Assembly (NCBI GenBank): GCA_963575745.1 | Contig: CAUYUJ010018549.1 | Location: 446,001 to 510,000 of the forward strand | DNA length: 64,000 nt | Direction: 5' to 3' | From: Prorocentrum cordatum | Lineage: Eukaryota; Sar; Dinophyceae; Prorocentrales; Prorocentraceae | Shown: positions 53,759 to 64,000 of the stretch, in pieces | How positions within the stretch are numbered: position 1 is the stretch's first letter | Layout: each line of letters starts with the position of its first letter | Notes under the pieces: model-generated | Databases searched by the model: none | Told to the model about the DNA's origin: nothing | The model's input: only the letters and a program-made list of their open reading frames with translations | Position numbers and translations under genes: made by a program

Positions 53759-56700
53759 TCATTCGCTTAGAGGCCCCGGACGAGGGCCGCAATGCTTGCG
53801 CAGACTCTCGGGGCTACCATGCGCAAGCTGAAACGAAACCGATCGGGGACGGGTGCCGACAGAGTCGGGGCGGGAATCGCTCTGAAATCCGTCTCGGGAA
53901 AAGAACGGGCCCCGAGATCCCGCCGCATTACCATGGGTCTGTCCAGAGTCACGAGGGGCATGCTTATGGCGAGGGGGTCGGTCAACATCGTCCTTCCCAC
54001 TGGCTGTGGATGGCTGCTGAGGCCGAAACAACCGGGAGGAGGCGTCGGCAGGGCCCCTTCCTGACGCGATCCAGCGGGCCACCAAATATGCGTTGCGACT
54101 GCGGCACTAGGCGGCTGTTCTCCTCAGGGTGATCAAGCTATTGAAGCTGCGGCAACGCCACCTGCCGACTGCGAGCGCGATGCTGAGGTTGTCGGCAAAC
54201 AGGGCCCGCCGAACGCTGCGCCCGAACCTCGCGCGGCTGACGCGCTCTAGGCCCCAGAGCAAGCCGCGCGCCTCTAGCGCCATGGCGTCCTCGACCCGGC
54301 CGCGCTTCCAGCCGCCGGCGGCGGTCCAAGACGCGGTCGGGAAGCTGGGGGCCCCCGCGAACTCGGGGTCGGGCCGGCGACCAGGGCAACCCTCGACGCC
54401 GAGATCCTCATGTAGATCTGGGCCGCCGCCGAGCGCGGCGGCCCGAGCGCCCGCGCGGTCCACGGCCAGGTAGCGGTCGCGCCCCGGGCAGCGACCGATC
54501 GAGGCGACGTCGCCTGGGTCGAACCAGCGAGCGCAGATGCCGCGGCCCTACTCCGAAGAGTCCGTCGCCGCGACCAGGGGATCCCAGTCGGGCTCCCGCG
54601 CGGGCACCAACGACGCCATCGGGCCCGCGAGCGCCCGCGGCTGGACAGCGGCCGACGGCCAGAGCGTGAAGGGCTGTTCGTACTGAATCCCGATGAAGGA
54701 GTAGACCGTCGAGAAGACTGACGCGGTCTCACCGCGCGCCAAGCCGCAGGAGGTCGCGCGGCCGATCGCCACCTCGACTTGGCGGCCCGAAACGCGACGA
54801 CGACCGGCAAGGGCCAGAAAAAGCGCTTCGAAGGTGCCAGAACCGCTTGGCAGTCAACCTCGCGCGCCACCGACGCTCGCCCAGCAGCGCGCCCGGCGCC
54901 TCGATAGGTGGTCGCCACCTCGTGCGCGGCGAGAGCCCCTCGCCTCGAAGGTCGCGCGCGCGTCCTCGAGCTCGGGCGCGACCGCCCCGCCGTCGGAGCC
55001 GAAAACCCCGATGTTGTCGACGTGGGTGCAATGCCTGGCGCTGCTCGCGCGCTCGCCGCGGAGCGTGGGCGCCAGGGGCTGACCTCGGCCGGGGCGGTGT
55101 TCAGCTCGGCTCAGCACCTTGCTGGGGACCTCCTCGTCGACATCCTGCGCCGAAAACGGACCCCAGGAGAAGCCAATGGGGAAGCGGCAGGGCCGAGACG
55201 TGATCATATCATCAGGGCCGACCATGCCGCCCAGGGTCTCTGTCGCGCCGGCGCCCCCCGCGCGCGCCCGGGGCGGCCCCGACCGCCGCGGCAACCGGGC
55301 AGGGGCGCCCATCCCGTGGATGGCGCCCTGGACCTCAGCGGCCCCGCAACAAAGCCATGCGCCATCATGTCCGTCGGGAAGCTCCTCCAAGATGCGGCCG
55401 AGGCCCTCGGCTGTCAAAAGATCAACGCGCGGCGGCGGCGCGAAGCGCCGATTGGTCCGCCTTGCATTCATTGCGAGGCGAAGCTGATCATCCTTCTCGC
55501 GAACAAGGAAGATACCTGTTTGCTCATGGGCCCAGCCGCCGAAGACCAGCATGTTCCTGGCCGTGAGGTCGCGGGCGGATCTAGCGCGCGTCGGGCTGCT
55601 GGCGAGCTGGGGGCCCGCGCGGCATCGCTCAGCACTTTTGACAGCAGTGTCCTCAGCAGTCGGATTCAGCAGGCGCTCTCCTGCGCCTGCCAGAAAGAGT
55701 CGGCCGCGCTCTCCCACCAATTCCGAGATGTCGGGGGCGCTGGTCCTCATCTCGGGCAGGGGGGCCCCGCCGCGATGGTCGGGCGCGAGCGTAGTCGATG
55801 AGGCGTCCATCCTGTTGCCAGATGCCTCGTCGCAGAGCAATTCTCAAAACAAATGCCACTTCTGGCGGCTCGTGGAAATCCCGACTGGCGTCGCGCGCTC
55901 GAAGATCAGCCGGCGCCTCGGGGCAAGCCGGAGACTTTCCCAGCTGCGGCGGGGCCTTCCGTAGGAGCGGCCCCATCGCCGGCACCGGTTGAATCGGAGC
56001 GACCTCGGACAGCGCGCAGACGACGGCGATCGGCCTCGGCAAGCTAGTTATGCGCATGTGACGGAGGCCTCCACCAGCAGTCTGATATGATCGCGGCAGC
56101 GGTAGTGTTCCCCACGTCGACCGCCAGCAAGTGGCGCGAGTTCTCGCCGAGGAACAGCCGGCGGGAACTGCTCGAAAAAACGGGGGCGAGCAGGCGCCCA
56201 GAAGTCCCTGGCCTTCAGCGGGCCGCGGCGTGGAGGGCCTGTCCGCTGCCCGTCATCCTGCTCGCTCAGTCCACTGGGCTGCGAGGCCTCGCCCGCCCCG
56301 CCCGCCCCGGCCAGCCTCGTCGCCGCCGCCGCGGCCTCAGCCGCCGTCAGCGGCGCCCTGGCCGCTTCCAGCGTCGGCAGCGTCCGCGGGCCGCGAATGG
56401 CGCGTCCGAGCGCCCTCGATCTCGTTCTGGTCCTGACGCTCGTTGATGCCCCACTTCCGCGGGGCAGGGGCGATGGCGCTGCCGAATTTGGCCTCGCCCT
56501 GGTAGTCGGCGGCCACGCGCCGCGACGGGGCGCCGCCACCAGCAGAGCAGGCGTCGATCGCGCCCGGCAGCCGACAAACTATCTCCTCCATGCCCGCCGA
56601 CGCGCCCAAGTTCAACTGGTCGTGCTCGCCGAACAATTTGAACCATTCCGCGAGCGTGGTCATCTCGTGGTAGATTTGGTCCGTCTTCGAGACGTTGCTG

Positions 56701-58168
56701 ACGCCAGCGAACTCCTGCCGCCGGCGCCGCGGATCGCCGCCGCAACGCCCCTTGTGGCGAGCGAGGTGAAGACCGCATGGCGAACGAGGTGAGAGCCGGG
56801 AGGGCCCTGCGCCTGGATCGCGGAGATGGGCTCCCCCCTGCTCTCCTGCGCGGCCTTCTTCCAGCCCTTGAACCGCTCGTCTTCCACGTCGTAGTCGACC
56901 CGCAGCGCGCGAGCTTCGTCGGCCTGCCCCTTGGGCCCCTCGCCCGCGCGGGGGCGGATGGCGGCGGCGCTCGCTGAAGCGGCCAGGGCAGCGCGCCGCG
57001 ACCTGGGCCTCCGAGCGAACTCGACGCAGTCAGCGCTGGCTATCGCCTGTGCGCGCAAGAAGCCGCCGCGCCTGTATGAGAGGGCGTCGGTGGACGTGGC
57101 CGCGACGCCCCCCGCGCGAAGCGACGCCTCCACTCCCGCGGTCTCGACCCCGTCCGCATTCTCATCGATGAGCCAGACGAGCGCGTCATAAGGGGCGGTC
57201 CTCTTAGGCAGCTCGGCCAAAACGGGCGCCGCAGCGCGGGCAGGCGCCAGGCCGTCGTCTGCGGGCTCGGCAGGCTCTGAGGGCGAAGTAAGCGGAGGCG
57301 CCGCCGTGCCCCCAACCACCAGCGGCGCAGCGGGGCCGCGGCGCAGCCGCCGGCCAACGCCCGCGAGCGGCGCCAGCTCCCCCTGATCGCTGATGGAATG
57401 CGTCGTGACGGGGGGCTCCTGGCCCGACGCGCGCATCCTCCCGACCGACGGCCTCGCGGGCCTCGCGATCGTCGGCGGGGTAGGCGTCGCCCGAGAACCT
57501 GTGGCGGCCGCGGGGTCCTGGGGGCAGCGGCCAGCCAGGTCGAACATGATGAGCCTCTCGCCCGCGTCGGCCTCCATGGAGAGATCCCCTTCGTGCAGGT
57601 CGCCATCCGGCGTGAGGATCCACCGGGCCACCACGTCGCAAGCATCACTAAGCCGCCGAGGGCCCATGACGACCCTCATGCCCGAGCCCGTCCCCTGGGT
57701 ACTTGATGGCCACGGGCCGTCCAGGCTGCAGCCTGCGCGATAACTCCTGCACCGAAAAAAAGCTCGCCTGTGTCCGCGGCCTGCCTGGGGCGCGCCTCCG
57801 CGACCGCCATCCCGACGGGCGAACTGCCAGCGCCACGCACTGACCAAACAGATACACACCGACTGGGAGCCGATCGCCATGGCGACGGTGATGCCGATCA
57901 GCCAACGTTCGTGCTCGTCCGCCTCGTACGTGAGCTCACAAATGCAGGCCTCCGCACCCACGCGGCGGATCACGTCCTCTAACACGCCAGGGGCAACCAC
58001 GGCCTCAGGACAGGTCACCCCCACTCGCGCAGCGGGCGCGGGCAGCGGCGGCTCCCGCGAGCGCGGAGGATCGGGCGGGACTGCAAGGCCAGTCCACCAC
58101 TGACGCTCGGCAACGTCACGGTGGATGATCGTTGGAGTGGCCAGAAGAGCGCCGACCGCAGACTGCAT
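53759..58168 (-). pseudogene. Second tyrosine-recombinase-type retroelement, truncated (ORF1, RT, RNase H)
   Basis: Same organisation as the 23.5-30.2 kb element but a different lineage. ORF1 (58168 to about 56340) has a membrane-like segment LIGITVAMAIGSQSVCICLV, WILTPDGDLHEGDLSMEADA, DYDVEDERFKGWKKAAQES and HDQLNLGASAGMEEI. The reverse transcriptase (55840-54854) has IFLVREKDDQLRLAMNARRT and the active-site variant THVDNIGVFG. RNase H is spread over 54560-54040: ATDSSE, a stop, ALEARGLLWGLERV, FADNLSIAL, WIASGRGPADASSR. Multiple frameshifts and stops. No recombinase, methyltransferase or split direct repeats follow; the sequence passes into unrelated DNA and a decamer array, so the 3' half is lost. 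Confidence 0.72.
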
Positions 58169-58186
58169 GCGGTGAACTCTTCGAGC

Positions 58187-58241
58187 CAGGATGGCTACAA
58201 AACGACACGATGAAGATCGACGAGACCGACGCCCTAAACCA
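58187..58241. repeat. Short dispersed repeat, copy 2
   Basis: GCCAGGATGGCTACAAAACG, then GATCGACGAGACCGACGCCC. It lies just upstream (minus sense) of retroelement 2 ORF1 and could be part of a terminal repeat, but no matching copy is present at the element's 3' side. Confidence 0.7.
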
Positions 58242-58689
58242 AGCTAAATCATTCATGTGCACGCACCCCCACGCGTCAGTCTGGGGAGGCAGGTGTGGCC
58301 GACCTCCAGTAGCAGTTGGTCGTGTATCTGTCCGGAGGAATCCAGCATCCTGCTGGTGATCACGGTGCTGTGGTTCTTGATTTGGTGGTACCCCAGGGAT
58401 GCTTGAAGGAAAAGGCGAGATCCAACGCGGTGTTGGGCACACCTCTCGTAAAATGAGATTCCCAAATATCGTCAAACAACTGCGTCAACCATATCACATG
58501 ACAACTGTGCCCAGATCGCGAGATAACGGCTGTCGGTGTGTTTTGGGAAGTTCCCCTTCGGGTGGTGGTGGGAAAGGGGCACCTTTTGAAAACGACCGTT
58601 CGTGGTCTCCTCCCTCAAGTGTTTCGGTCCGCCGGCAATAATGTTCCAGCTTACTCGATAATGCTAGCCACCGTGGGCCTCCAACGACG

Positions 58690-59112
58690 AGTTTTTGCAC
58701 TGTGGAGGTGGAAGGTTTGCTGTGTAAGCTGTGGCGTACGCAGTGTTGTATGTTTGTGGTGCGGGCGATTTGCTGCAAGCGCTGTTGTGAATTTTGTAGT
58801 GCAAGCTATGTCGTGGGAGATCTGTGGTGTGATCGGTATGGAATGAGCTACTTTGTGAAATCTATGTGGTGCCAGCTGTGTTGGATGATAAATGCGGCGT
58901 GAGCTATCTGGTACGAGCTAGGTTGCGTGAGCTATGTGATCGAAAGTCAGCAGTCCCAGCTAGGTGGTCTAAACCATGTAGTGTGAGCTATGTGGTGTAA
59001 GTTATGTGGTGTGCGCTGTGCGTTGCAAGCTATTGTCTGAGGTGCAAGCTGTTTGGTGAAAGCTATGTTGTGCCACCTACGTGGTGCAATCTACGTGGCG
59101 CAATCAATAAAA
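58690..59112. repeat. ~16-bp degenerate repeat TGTGGTGYAAGCTATG
   Basis: GTGAGCTATGTGGTGTAAG and variants recur about 20 times. No ORF of interest. Confidence 0.75.
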
Positions 59113-59405
59113 GCGGCCGCGGGCGGCAACGTGGCGAAACCTCGCCATACCCACCCAGCGCACGAGGCGGCAACGACGCGGCAACGGTAAGCAACGTGGC
59201 GAAACCTCGCCAGACCCTAACGCACGAAATGCCCACGGGGCGGCCACGGGCGGCAACGTGGCGAGACCTTGTCGGGCCCTCCCAGCGCACGAGGCGGCCA
59301 CGAGGCGGCCTCGGGCGGCAACGTGGCGAAACCTCGTCGGACCCACCAAGCGCACATGGCGGCCGCGAGTCGGCCACGGGCGGCAACGTGGAAACTTGCC
59401 GGGCC
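59113..59405. repeat. 65-bp tandem repeat, 5 copies
   Basis: GCAACGTGGCGAAACCTCGT anchors at 59126, 59191, 59253, 59318 and 59383 (spacing 65, 62, 65, 65). Units include CCAGCGCACGAGGCGGCCAC. Confidence 0.92.
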
Positions 59406-59544
59406 AAGCTAATCCCACCAGCCCTCTGGGCGTAGGTGGTCTAGAGCAGATCCTCTTCCACCCCTCCCTCTTCCCCCTTGGGGAGGGGTTTACCCCTCCC
59501 CCTACCCCCTCCCCTGGACCTGGACGGGGGGGGCCGCGGGTAGT

Positions 59545-60310
59545 TAGAGCGTCCCAGATGGCCCAAGACGGCTCCAAGAGCGCCTCAGAGAACCCAAGAT
59601 GAGCTCCAAGATGGCTCAAGATAGCGCAAGATCGCTCGAGATGGCTCCTAAGATGGTTCCAAGAAGCCCAAAGACGGCCCCAAGATAACTCCAAGTGGCC
59701 AAACAGCTCCCCAAGGAGGCCCCGAAGAGGCCAAAATCGTCCCAAAACCTAAGGAAAATCAATGATTTTTGCTTTCTCGCCTTTTCGCTTCCGATGGCCA
59801 TCCGAGGCCTGGAGATGGTTCCAAGATGGCCCAAGAGGGCCCCAAGAGAGCCCCAAAAGAGCCCCAAGACGGCCCCAAGAGCGCCCAAGAGCACTCCAAG
59901 AGCGTTCCAAGAGGGGTCCAAGAGGCGATTTTAGGGGCTTCCGAGGGGGGGCGCTAATTAAACCCCCCCTCTTGTTTGATCGATCTCCTCCAAGATGGCC
60001 CCAAGAAGCGCCCAGGAAGCCCCAAGAGGTCCCAAGATGGCCCCAAAATGGCCCCAAGAGGCCCCCAAGAGGCCCCCCGGAGGCCCCCAAGAGACCCCCA
60101 AGAGGCCCCAAGAGCCCCCCCAGATGCACCCAAGATGCTCCAAGAGGCCTCGGCGAGAATGCCTAATCATTGATTCTACACAGGTTTTAGCCACATGGAG
60201 GCCTCTTGGGGGGGGGCACGGATTAAGATGACTCCAAGAGCGTCTGGGAGAGCCCAAAATGACCTCCAAGATGGCTCAAGATATCCCAAGATGTCTCATA
60301 ATGGCTTCCT
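59545..60310. repeat. 10-bp tandem array GCCCCAAGAG
   Basis: Decamers GCCCCAAGAG/GCTCCAAGAT over about 760 bp, interrupted near 59745-59800 and 59930-59990. Frames give Pro/Arg/Lys-rich repeats without domains. Confidence 0.9.
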
Positions 60311-61713
60311 CTGTGTGCTGCCCACTTCTCTGATCGAGGCAATTCCTCTGGGCATCGTTTCTGGATGGGCTGGTGGGGATTCGCGAAGCGACAACAATTC
60401 CAAAGTCAGACAACAAACCACCCCAAGCTGAAAGCACTGCTTGGTGAACAACCTTTCATCAAACTTTCGGACTCCCCGGGAAGCTGCATTGCGGTTCGGG
60501 CCTCGGCCTGGATCCATGTGAACAGATATTGTACAAACTCCTCCTCACTGTCTGAGGACTTCCACCTCCCCCCTGTCGAGACATATGTTTTTTTGTGCTG
60601 TTTTAATTGGATTATGTTGCTTATTCGCTTCGAGCATGTCTGTTTGTGTTCTTACGCATTCCCTGGCGACTTTCGGCCTCTACTGGGAAGTCGGCTTTGT
60701 TGTTTTCATCTATGGCGGCGCAATATTTCCCCGTGCCCGACCATTACCTGTTGAACTATATCTGTAGCTTCCGTGGTAGCTCCCATGCGGCTGAAAATTG
60801 GAAGAGTCCCCGCGGCGCGCCTGTGCAACATGTAGTGGAGAGCGAAAGGTGCTGCGCGATCCTTTATAAAGACCACATTGCTCTGTAGGCGGGCCAGTTC
60901 TGGCGGGCCCCCTCTTGATTATCAAGAAGCACAGGCGGGTGTGGGACCGGTGGGGTTGGAAGGGCAAGACCCCAGACAAATAATAGGGAACCCGCTTAGA
61001 GGGAGCATCAGTTGTGCGGATAGGGTGTGGTTCCTTGTCACAATGAGGCTCTCGCCTGGGGCTTCCTTCGGGCACATGGCCAGACGTCCAACATGGAGTA
61101 ACAGCTTCTTAAATGGAAGGCGGATCCGTTTCAACATGGAGCTTCCGTGTGAATTGCGGGACCTGGGGCATCGTCTTTCACAGGGCGCTTCGCGCAATAC
61201 ATACACTTGCTTGCGCGGAGTTCTGAGGAGGCCTTCCTCCAACTCCCTGGCCCTTCTCCCTCCTCGCTTGCTTGCTTACTGCCGATATGCGACGCGGCTG
61301 CCAGTCCTAGCAGAAAGCAGGTGCAAGTGTATTCGGAAAACAAGAGACAGCAGTAAAGGACGGCTTCCCCTCCATCGAAACAACCTGGTGCAAGTATCGT
61401 CCTATTGTGGAGGCGCTCGCTATGGGGGTAGGGGAAGGGGGGAAGGCTTCTCAGAAGGAGGCTGCTTCTTAGAAGGCGCTGCCCCTGCAATCTACAAATG
61501 AGGCCCGCGCCTTATAGGAAGTTGGGGTGCTTCAAAGAAGCTTCCCCCCTCCCCGTACCCTCTTTTCCCGTGGCTGACTGTCTGCGTGCCTCGTACCACC
61601 CCAAAAGCGAGGCTGACGATCGGACGCCAGCGGGCCTGCAGCACCCAGAAACACGGGTCAGGGTCAGCCTGCTGCCTACACCCTGTGCGCCTGTTCGCAC
61701 GATGTCGGCACCT
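60311..61713. other. No recognisable gene
   Basis: The plus frames 60365-60754 and 60878-61501 lack recognised domains. 61010-61160 resembles the degenerate repeat near 45080-45420. Confidence 0.4.
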
Positions 61714-61905
61714 TCTTCTCCTCCTCCTCCTCCTCCTCCTCGTCCTCCTCTTCCTCCTCCTCCTCCTCCTCCCCGTCCTCCCCCTCCTCATCCTCCTCGT
61801 CCTCTTCCTCCTCCTCCTCCTCCTGCACACTCCTCCCACCTCCTTCTCCTCCTCCTCCTCCTCCTCCTCCTCCTCCTCCTCGTCCTTCTTCTCCTCCCTT
61901 TCGCC
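61714..61905. repeat. (TCC)n microsatellite
   Basis: TCC triplets with CGT/CTT interruptions, immediately 3' of the oxidoreductase coding sequence on its minus-strand reading. Confidence 0.95.
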
Positions 61906-61929
61906 CACACTCCTCCCCCTTCCTCCTCT

Positions 61930-63258
61930 TCCCTGGCCGGCAGGGCCAGCCATTCGCGACCAGGGGCCTGGCGCACCATCGGCGTGATCTCGTCCTCGCC
62001 GATTCCCTCCAGCAGCTGCCCGAAGCGCTTGGGGTCGAAGGGCGCGACATCCACCTCGGGCTCCCGTCCCAGCGCCAGCGCCGCGGCAGCCTGGCCCATG
62101 GCTGGGCCGTTCAGCAGGCCCCAGCAGCCCCCGCCGCACGCGACCACCGCGTTGCCGACGCCCGGGACCAGCCCTATCACTGGCAGGTTGTCGTCGGACC
62201 CGGCGAGGAAGCAGGCGGTGGTCCGGAGGACCTTGGCGCTGCGGAGGCGCTGCACGGCGGCGCGCGCCTCCTGTATGACTTTCTCGATCTCGTCGCGTGG
62301 GGGGGTGATCTCCAGCGGGTCGTCGGGCAGCTCTCGCACGGAGGGGCACCCGTTCGCGTAACACTCGTTCGAGCGCGGGTAGATCTCGGTCTGGTGCTGC
62401 CCGGACGTGAAGACCATGGTCGCGTCTTTGCCCACAGTGACGTCGTCCCAAATCACGCTGGTGTACCGGTTGGAGACCGTCCTGGTGGGCATGGGGCAGT
62501 CGGGGAACCAGCTGGCAGCCTCGTCCGCCCAGGGACCCATGGCGAGGATCACGGAACTGCAGTGCAGCGGCTCAGCTGCGCACCCCTTCTTCTCTAGCAT
62601 CACGGAGCGGACGGTGTCCCCATCCCTCTCCACGCCTACGACCTTCCCAATCCGCACCTCGCAGCCGTTGCTGACGGCATCCTCCTCCAGGGCCGCCATC
62701 AGCATGTACGGCGTGATCTGGGCCATGCCGTCCCGGCCGGCCATGTCCTGGCCGTAGGACTCCTGTCGGGCCGGGCGAAAGGGGGGATAGCAAAGGGGGG
62801 GGGTTGAGAATCAGCTCACGTAGCTGATTTTCCTGGCGCCTCCCGGCGCCGGAGGCGGCTATGCATTGAGGAATGGGCCCCTCGGTGGGGCCGAAACCAG
62901 CTGCATGCAGCAGATTTCGTACACCCCCTTTCCCAATCCCCCCCCTTTCGTCCGGCCCGATCCTGGTCGAGCCACTCCGGCACAGGCTCCCCCTCCCTCG
63001 GGGCCCCGGCGCCGATGCAGCGCACCTTCCGAAAGCCGATCCGCTCCGCCCCGAAGTGGTCGGCGAGCTCCTCGTGCAGTGAGAAGGAGTGCTTCGCCAG
63101 GCTGGAGATGGGCCACTGGTGCCAGCCCGAGTCCCCGTCCGTCAGGAAGCCGCCGCCCTTCCCCGAGGAGTGGCACGCGATGGCGCACTTCTCCACCAAC
63201 GTCACACGGTTCCCCTGCCGCGCGAGGTAGAACGCGGCCGTGAGGCCCACGATCCCTC
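61930..63258 (-). CDS. FAD-dependent oxidoreductase (DAO family, TDA3-like), partial, two exons visible
   Basis: Probable flavin enzyme of the D-amino-acid-oxidase fold. The exon at 62966-63258 starts at an AG acceptor followed by G, with GIVGLTAAFYLARQGNRVTL (end of the dinucleotide-binding GxGxxG fold) and SSGKGGGFLT. The exon from 62760 down to about 61930 has ITPYMLMAAL, VILAMGPWADEA, GSDDNLPVIGLVPG, CGGGCWGLLNGPAMGQA and FDPKRF, all in family order. Removing the intervening introner with a GA-AG junction (CAG|GA...ACAG|GAG) joins EWLDQ to ESYGQDMAG in frame. The first Gly residues and start lie in an upstream exon not identified. The exact stop is uncertain because the frame runs into the TCC tract. 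Substrate unknown. Confidence 0.8.
62766..62960 (-). mobile_element. Introner-like element, family 2, copy B (intron of oxidoreductase)
   Basis: A 195-bp element, termini TCGGGCCGGGCGAAAGGGGG and, on the reverse, TCGGGCCGGACGAAAGGGGG. Exact 5-bp target duplication TCCTG (62761-62765, 62961-62965), read as CAGGA on the gene strand. That duplication supplies the AG acceptor followed by G. Internal hairpin AATCAGCT...AGCTGATT and GGCGCC core as in copy A. Confidence 0.88.
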
Positions 63259-63720
63259 CTCTGAGGGAAGCAAAGGCTGAATCCCCCGACCCTGCCGGCG
63301 TGTGTGAGCGGCTTGTCCGTTCGATTCGTGTCCGTTTCCATGGGCTCGTCTTCGCTTCCCCCCTTTCCCTCGGCCCTCCTCCTCCCGTGCGCTCCAGCGC
63401 GCCAGCCCAAACGAAATTGAGCAACGTCGCATTTGAGTCGAAGGGAAGCTCCTTCCCCTTGATCCCTCCCCCGCTGGGAGAGGGGGTGGTCCCTGGGGTA
63501 ATCCCGGGGGGGGGGGCAGATACGACGCCCCCCCGGGGAGTCCCAGAGCCCAGACAAAACCCAACAAGCGCCCAAATTACCCCCAAGATGTCCTCACGCT
63601 CTGTTCATCGCGCCTTGACAGTTTCCAGACCGCCCAAGAGGCCTGCTCACTGGCCCAATCAGTGGTACAATCAATGATTTTCCATTCGTTTTTGAAGGAT
63701 TTCGGCGTTCTGGCCCCTTC
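63259..63720. other. Probable intron or upstream DNA of the oxidoreductase gene
   Basis: No coding motif on the minus strand. C/T- and G-run-rich. The missing N-terminal exon should lie further upstream, perhaps beyond the window. Confidence 0.4.
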
Positions 63721-63870
63721 TGGTTCCCGACGTTCCAAGATGGCCTAGGACGCCTCCAACATCGCCCCAGGACAGCCCAAGAGCCCTGCAAGAGGTTCCC
63801 AAAACAGCCCCAGAAGGCGCCAAGACGGCCCAAAACGCCTCCAACACGGCCTCAGAGGCCCTCAGGACGG
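63721..63870. repeat. 10-bp repeat GCCCCAAGAG-like, short array
   Basis: GTTCCAAGATGGCC, GCCCAAGAGCC and similar decamers. Same theme as 59545-60310, including a nearby AATCAATGATTTT motif (63670; compare 59757). Confidence 0.75.
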
Positions 63871-64000
63871 GTGCCCAGACGAGGGACCCTCCTGGCCCCG
63901 TCTTCACCGTCCTTCCACTGAACATTGTCCTGCCCCGACTCCCTCCTTTCCCGCCTCCCGCCCATCCTCCTCCGCACCCTCCTGCTCCTCCCCTCTCATT

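Noticed and set aside
59545-60310. Pro-rich nuclear or collagen-like proteins
   Set aside because: Products of the GCCCCAAGAG decamer array.

Overview
The window looks like nuclear DNA from a dinoflagellate (inference; species not assigned). The evidence is threefold. The retroelement protein families are of a kind I recognise from dinoflagellates. Two split genes appear to use non-canonical introns (possible GC and GA donors) made of short inverted-repeat insertions. Very little of the sequence codes for protein amid GC-rich, repeat-dense DNA. There is one 100-N assembly gap (51877-51976), so this is a draft scaffold. Nothing suggests bacterial operons, CRISPR or phage.

Host genes. Only two are convincing, both on the minus strand and both broken by a short inverted-repeat element acting as an intron. 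One is a SET-domain (SMYD-like) protein at 383-2059. The other is a FAD-dependent DAO/TDA3-like oxidoreductase at about 61930-63258. A weak candidate with Sfi1-like repeats lies at 14680-15342 (+). An unrecognised, decayed coding region with two membrane segments lies at 46290-47995 (-).

Mobile elements. The main structure is a 6.7-kb tyrosine-recombinase retroelement (23519-30208, minus). It has a Gag-like ORF1 followed by ORF2 encoding reverse transcriptase, RNase H, tyrosine recombinase and a C5-type methyltransferase-like domain. It is bounded by split direct repeats in the order A1-ORFs-B1-A2-B2, with CAT at every junction. A second related but truncated copy lies at 53759-58168. A LINE 3' end remains at 13585-14100. 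Two families of introner-like elements occur: family 1 at 1634, ~19800, ~32868 and ~37104; family 2 at 36882 and 62766. The family 2 copies and one family 1 copy are flanked by 5-bp target duplications. A MITE-like element (17475-17669) sits inside a tandem array that shows its empty site.

Repeats dominate the rest. There is a GC-palindrome array (4.3-6.5 kb), a ~60-bp array (7.3-7.7 kb) and a ~155-bp array with alternating GC tracts (8.2-10.2 kb). A hexamer array (11.2-13.0 kb) and two unrelated arrays with the same 73-bp period (13.0 and 18.0 kb) follow. A 1.5-kb head-to-head inverted repeat lies at 30.5-32.0 kb. Arrays with 10-bp, 12-bp and 65-bp periods and many triplet microsatellites fill much of the remainder. 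Two of the microsatellites are palindromic, and the assembly gap falls at the centre of one.

The decayed coding regions were read by comparing frames by eye. Family assignments rest on motifs and recalled family patterns, not on searches.
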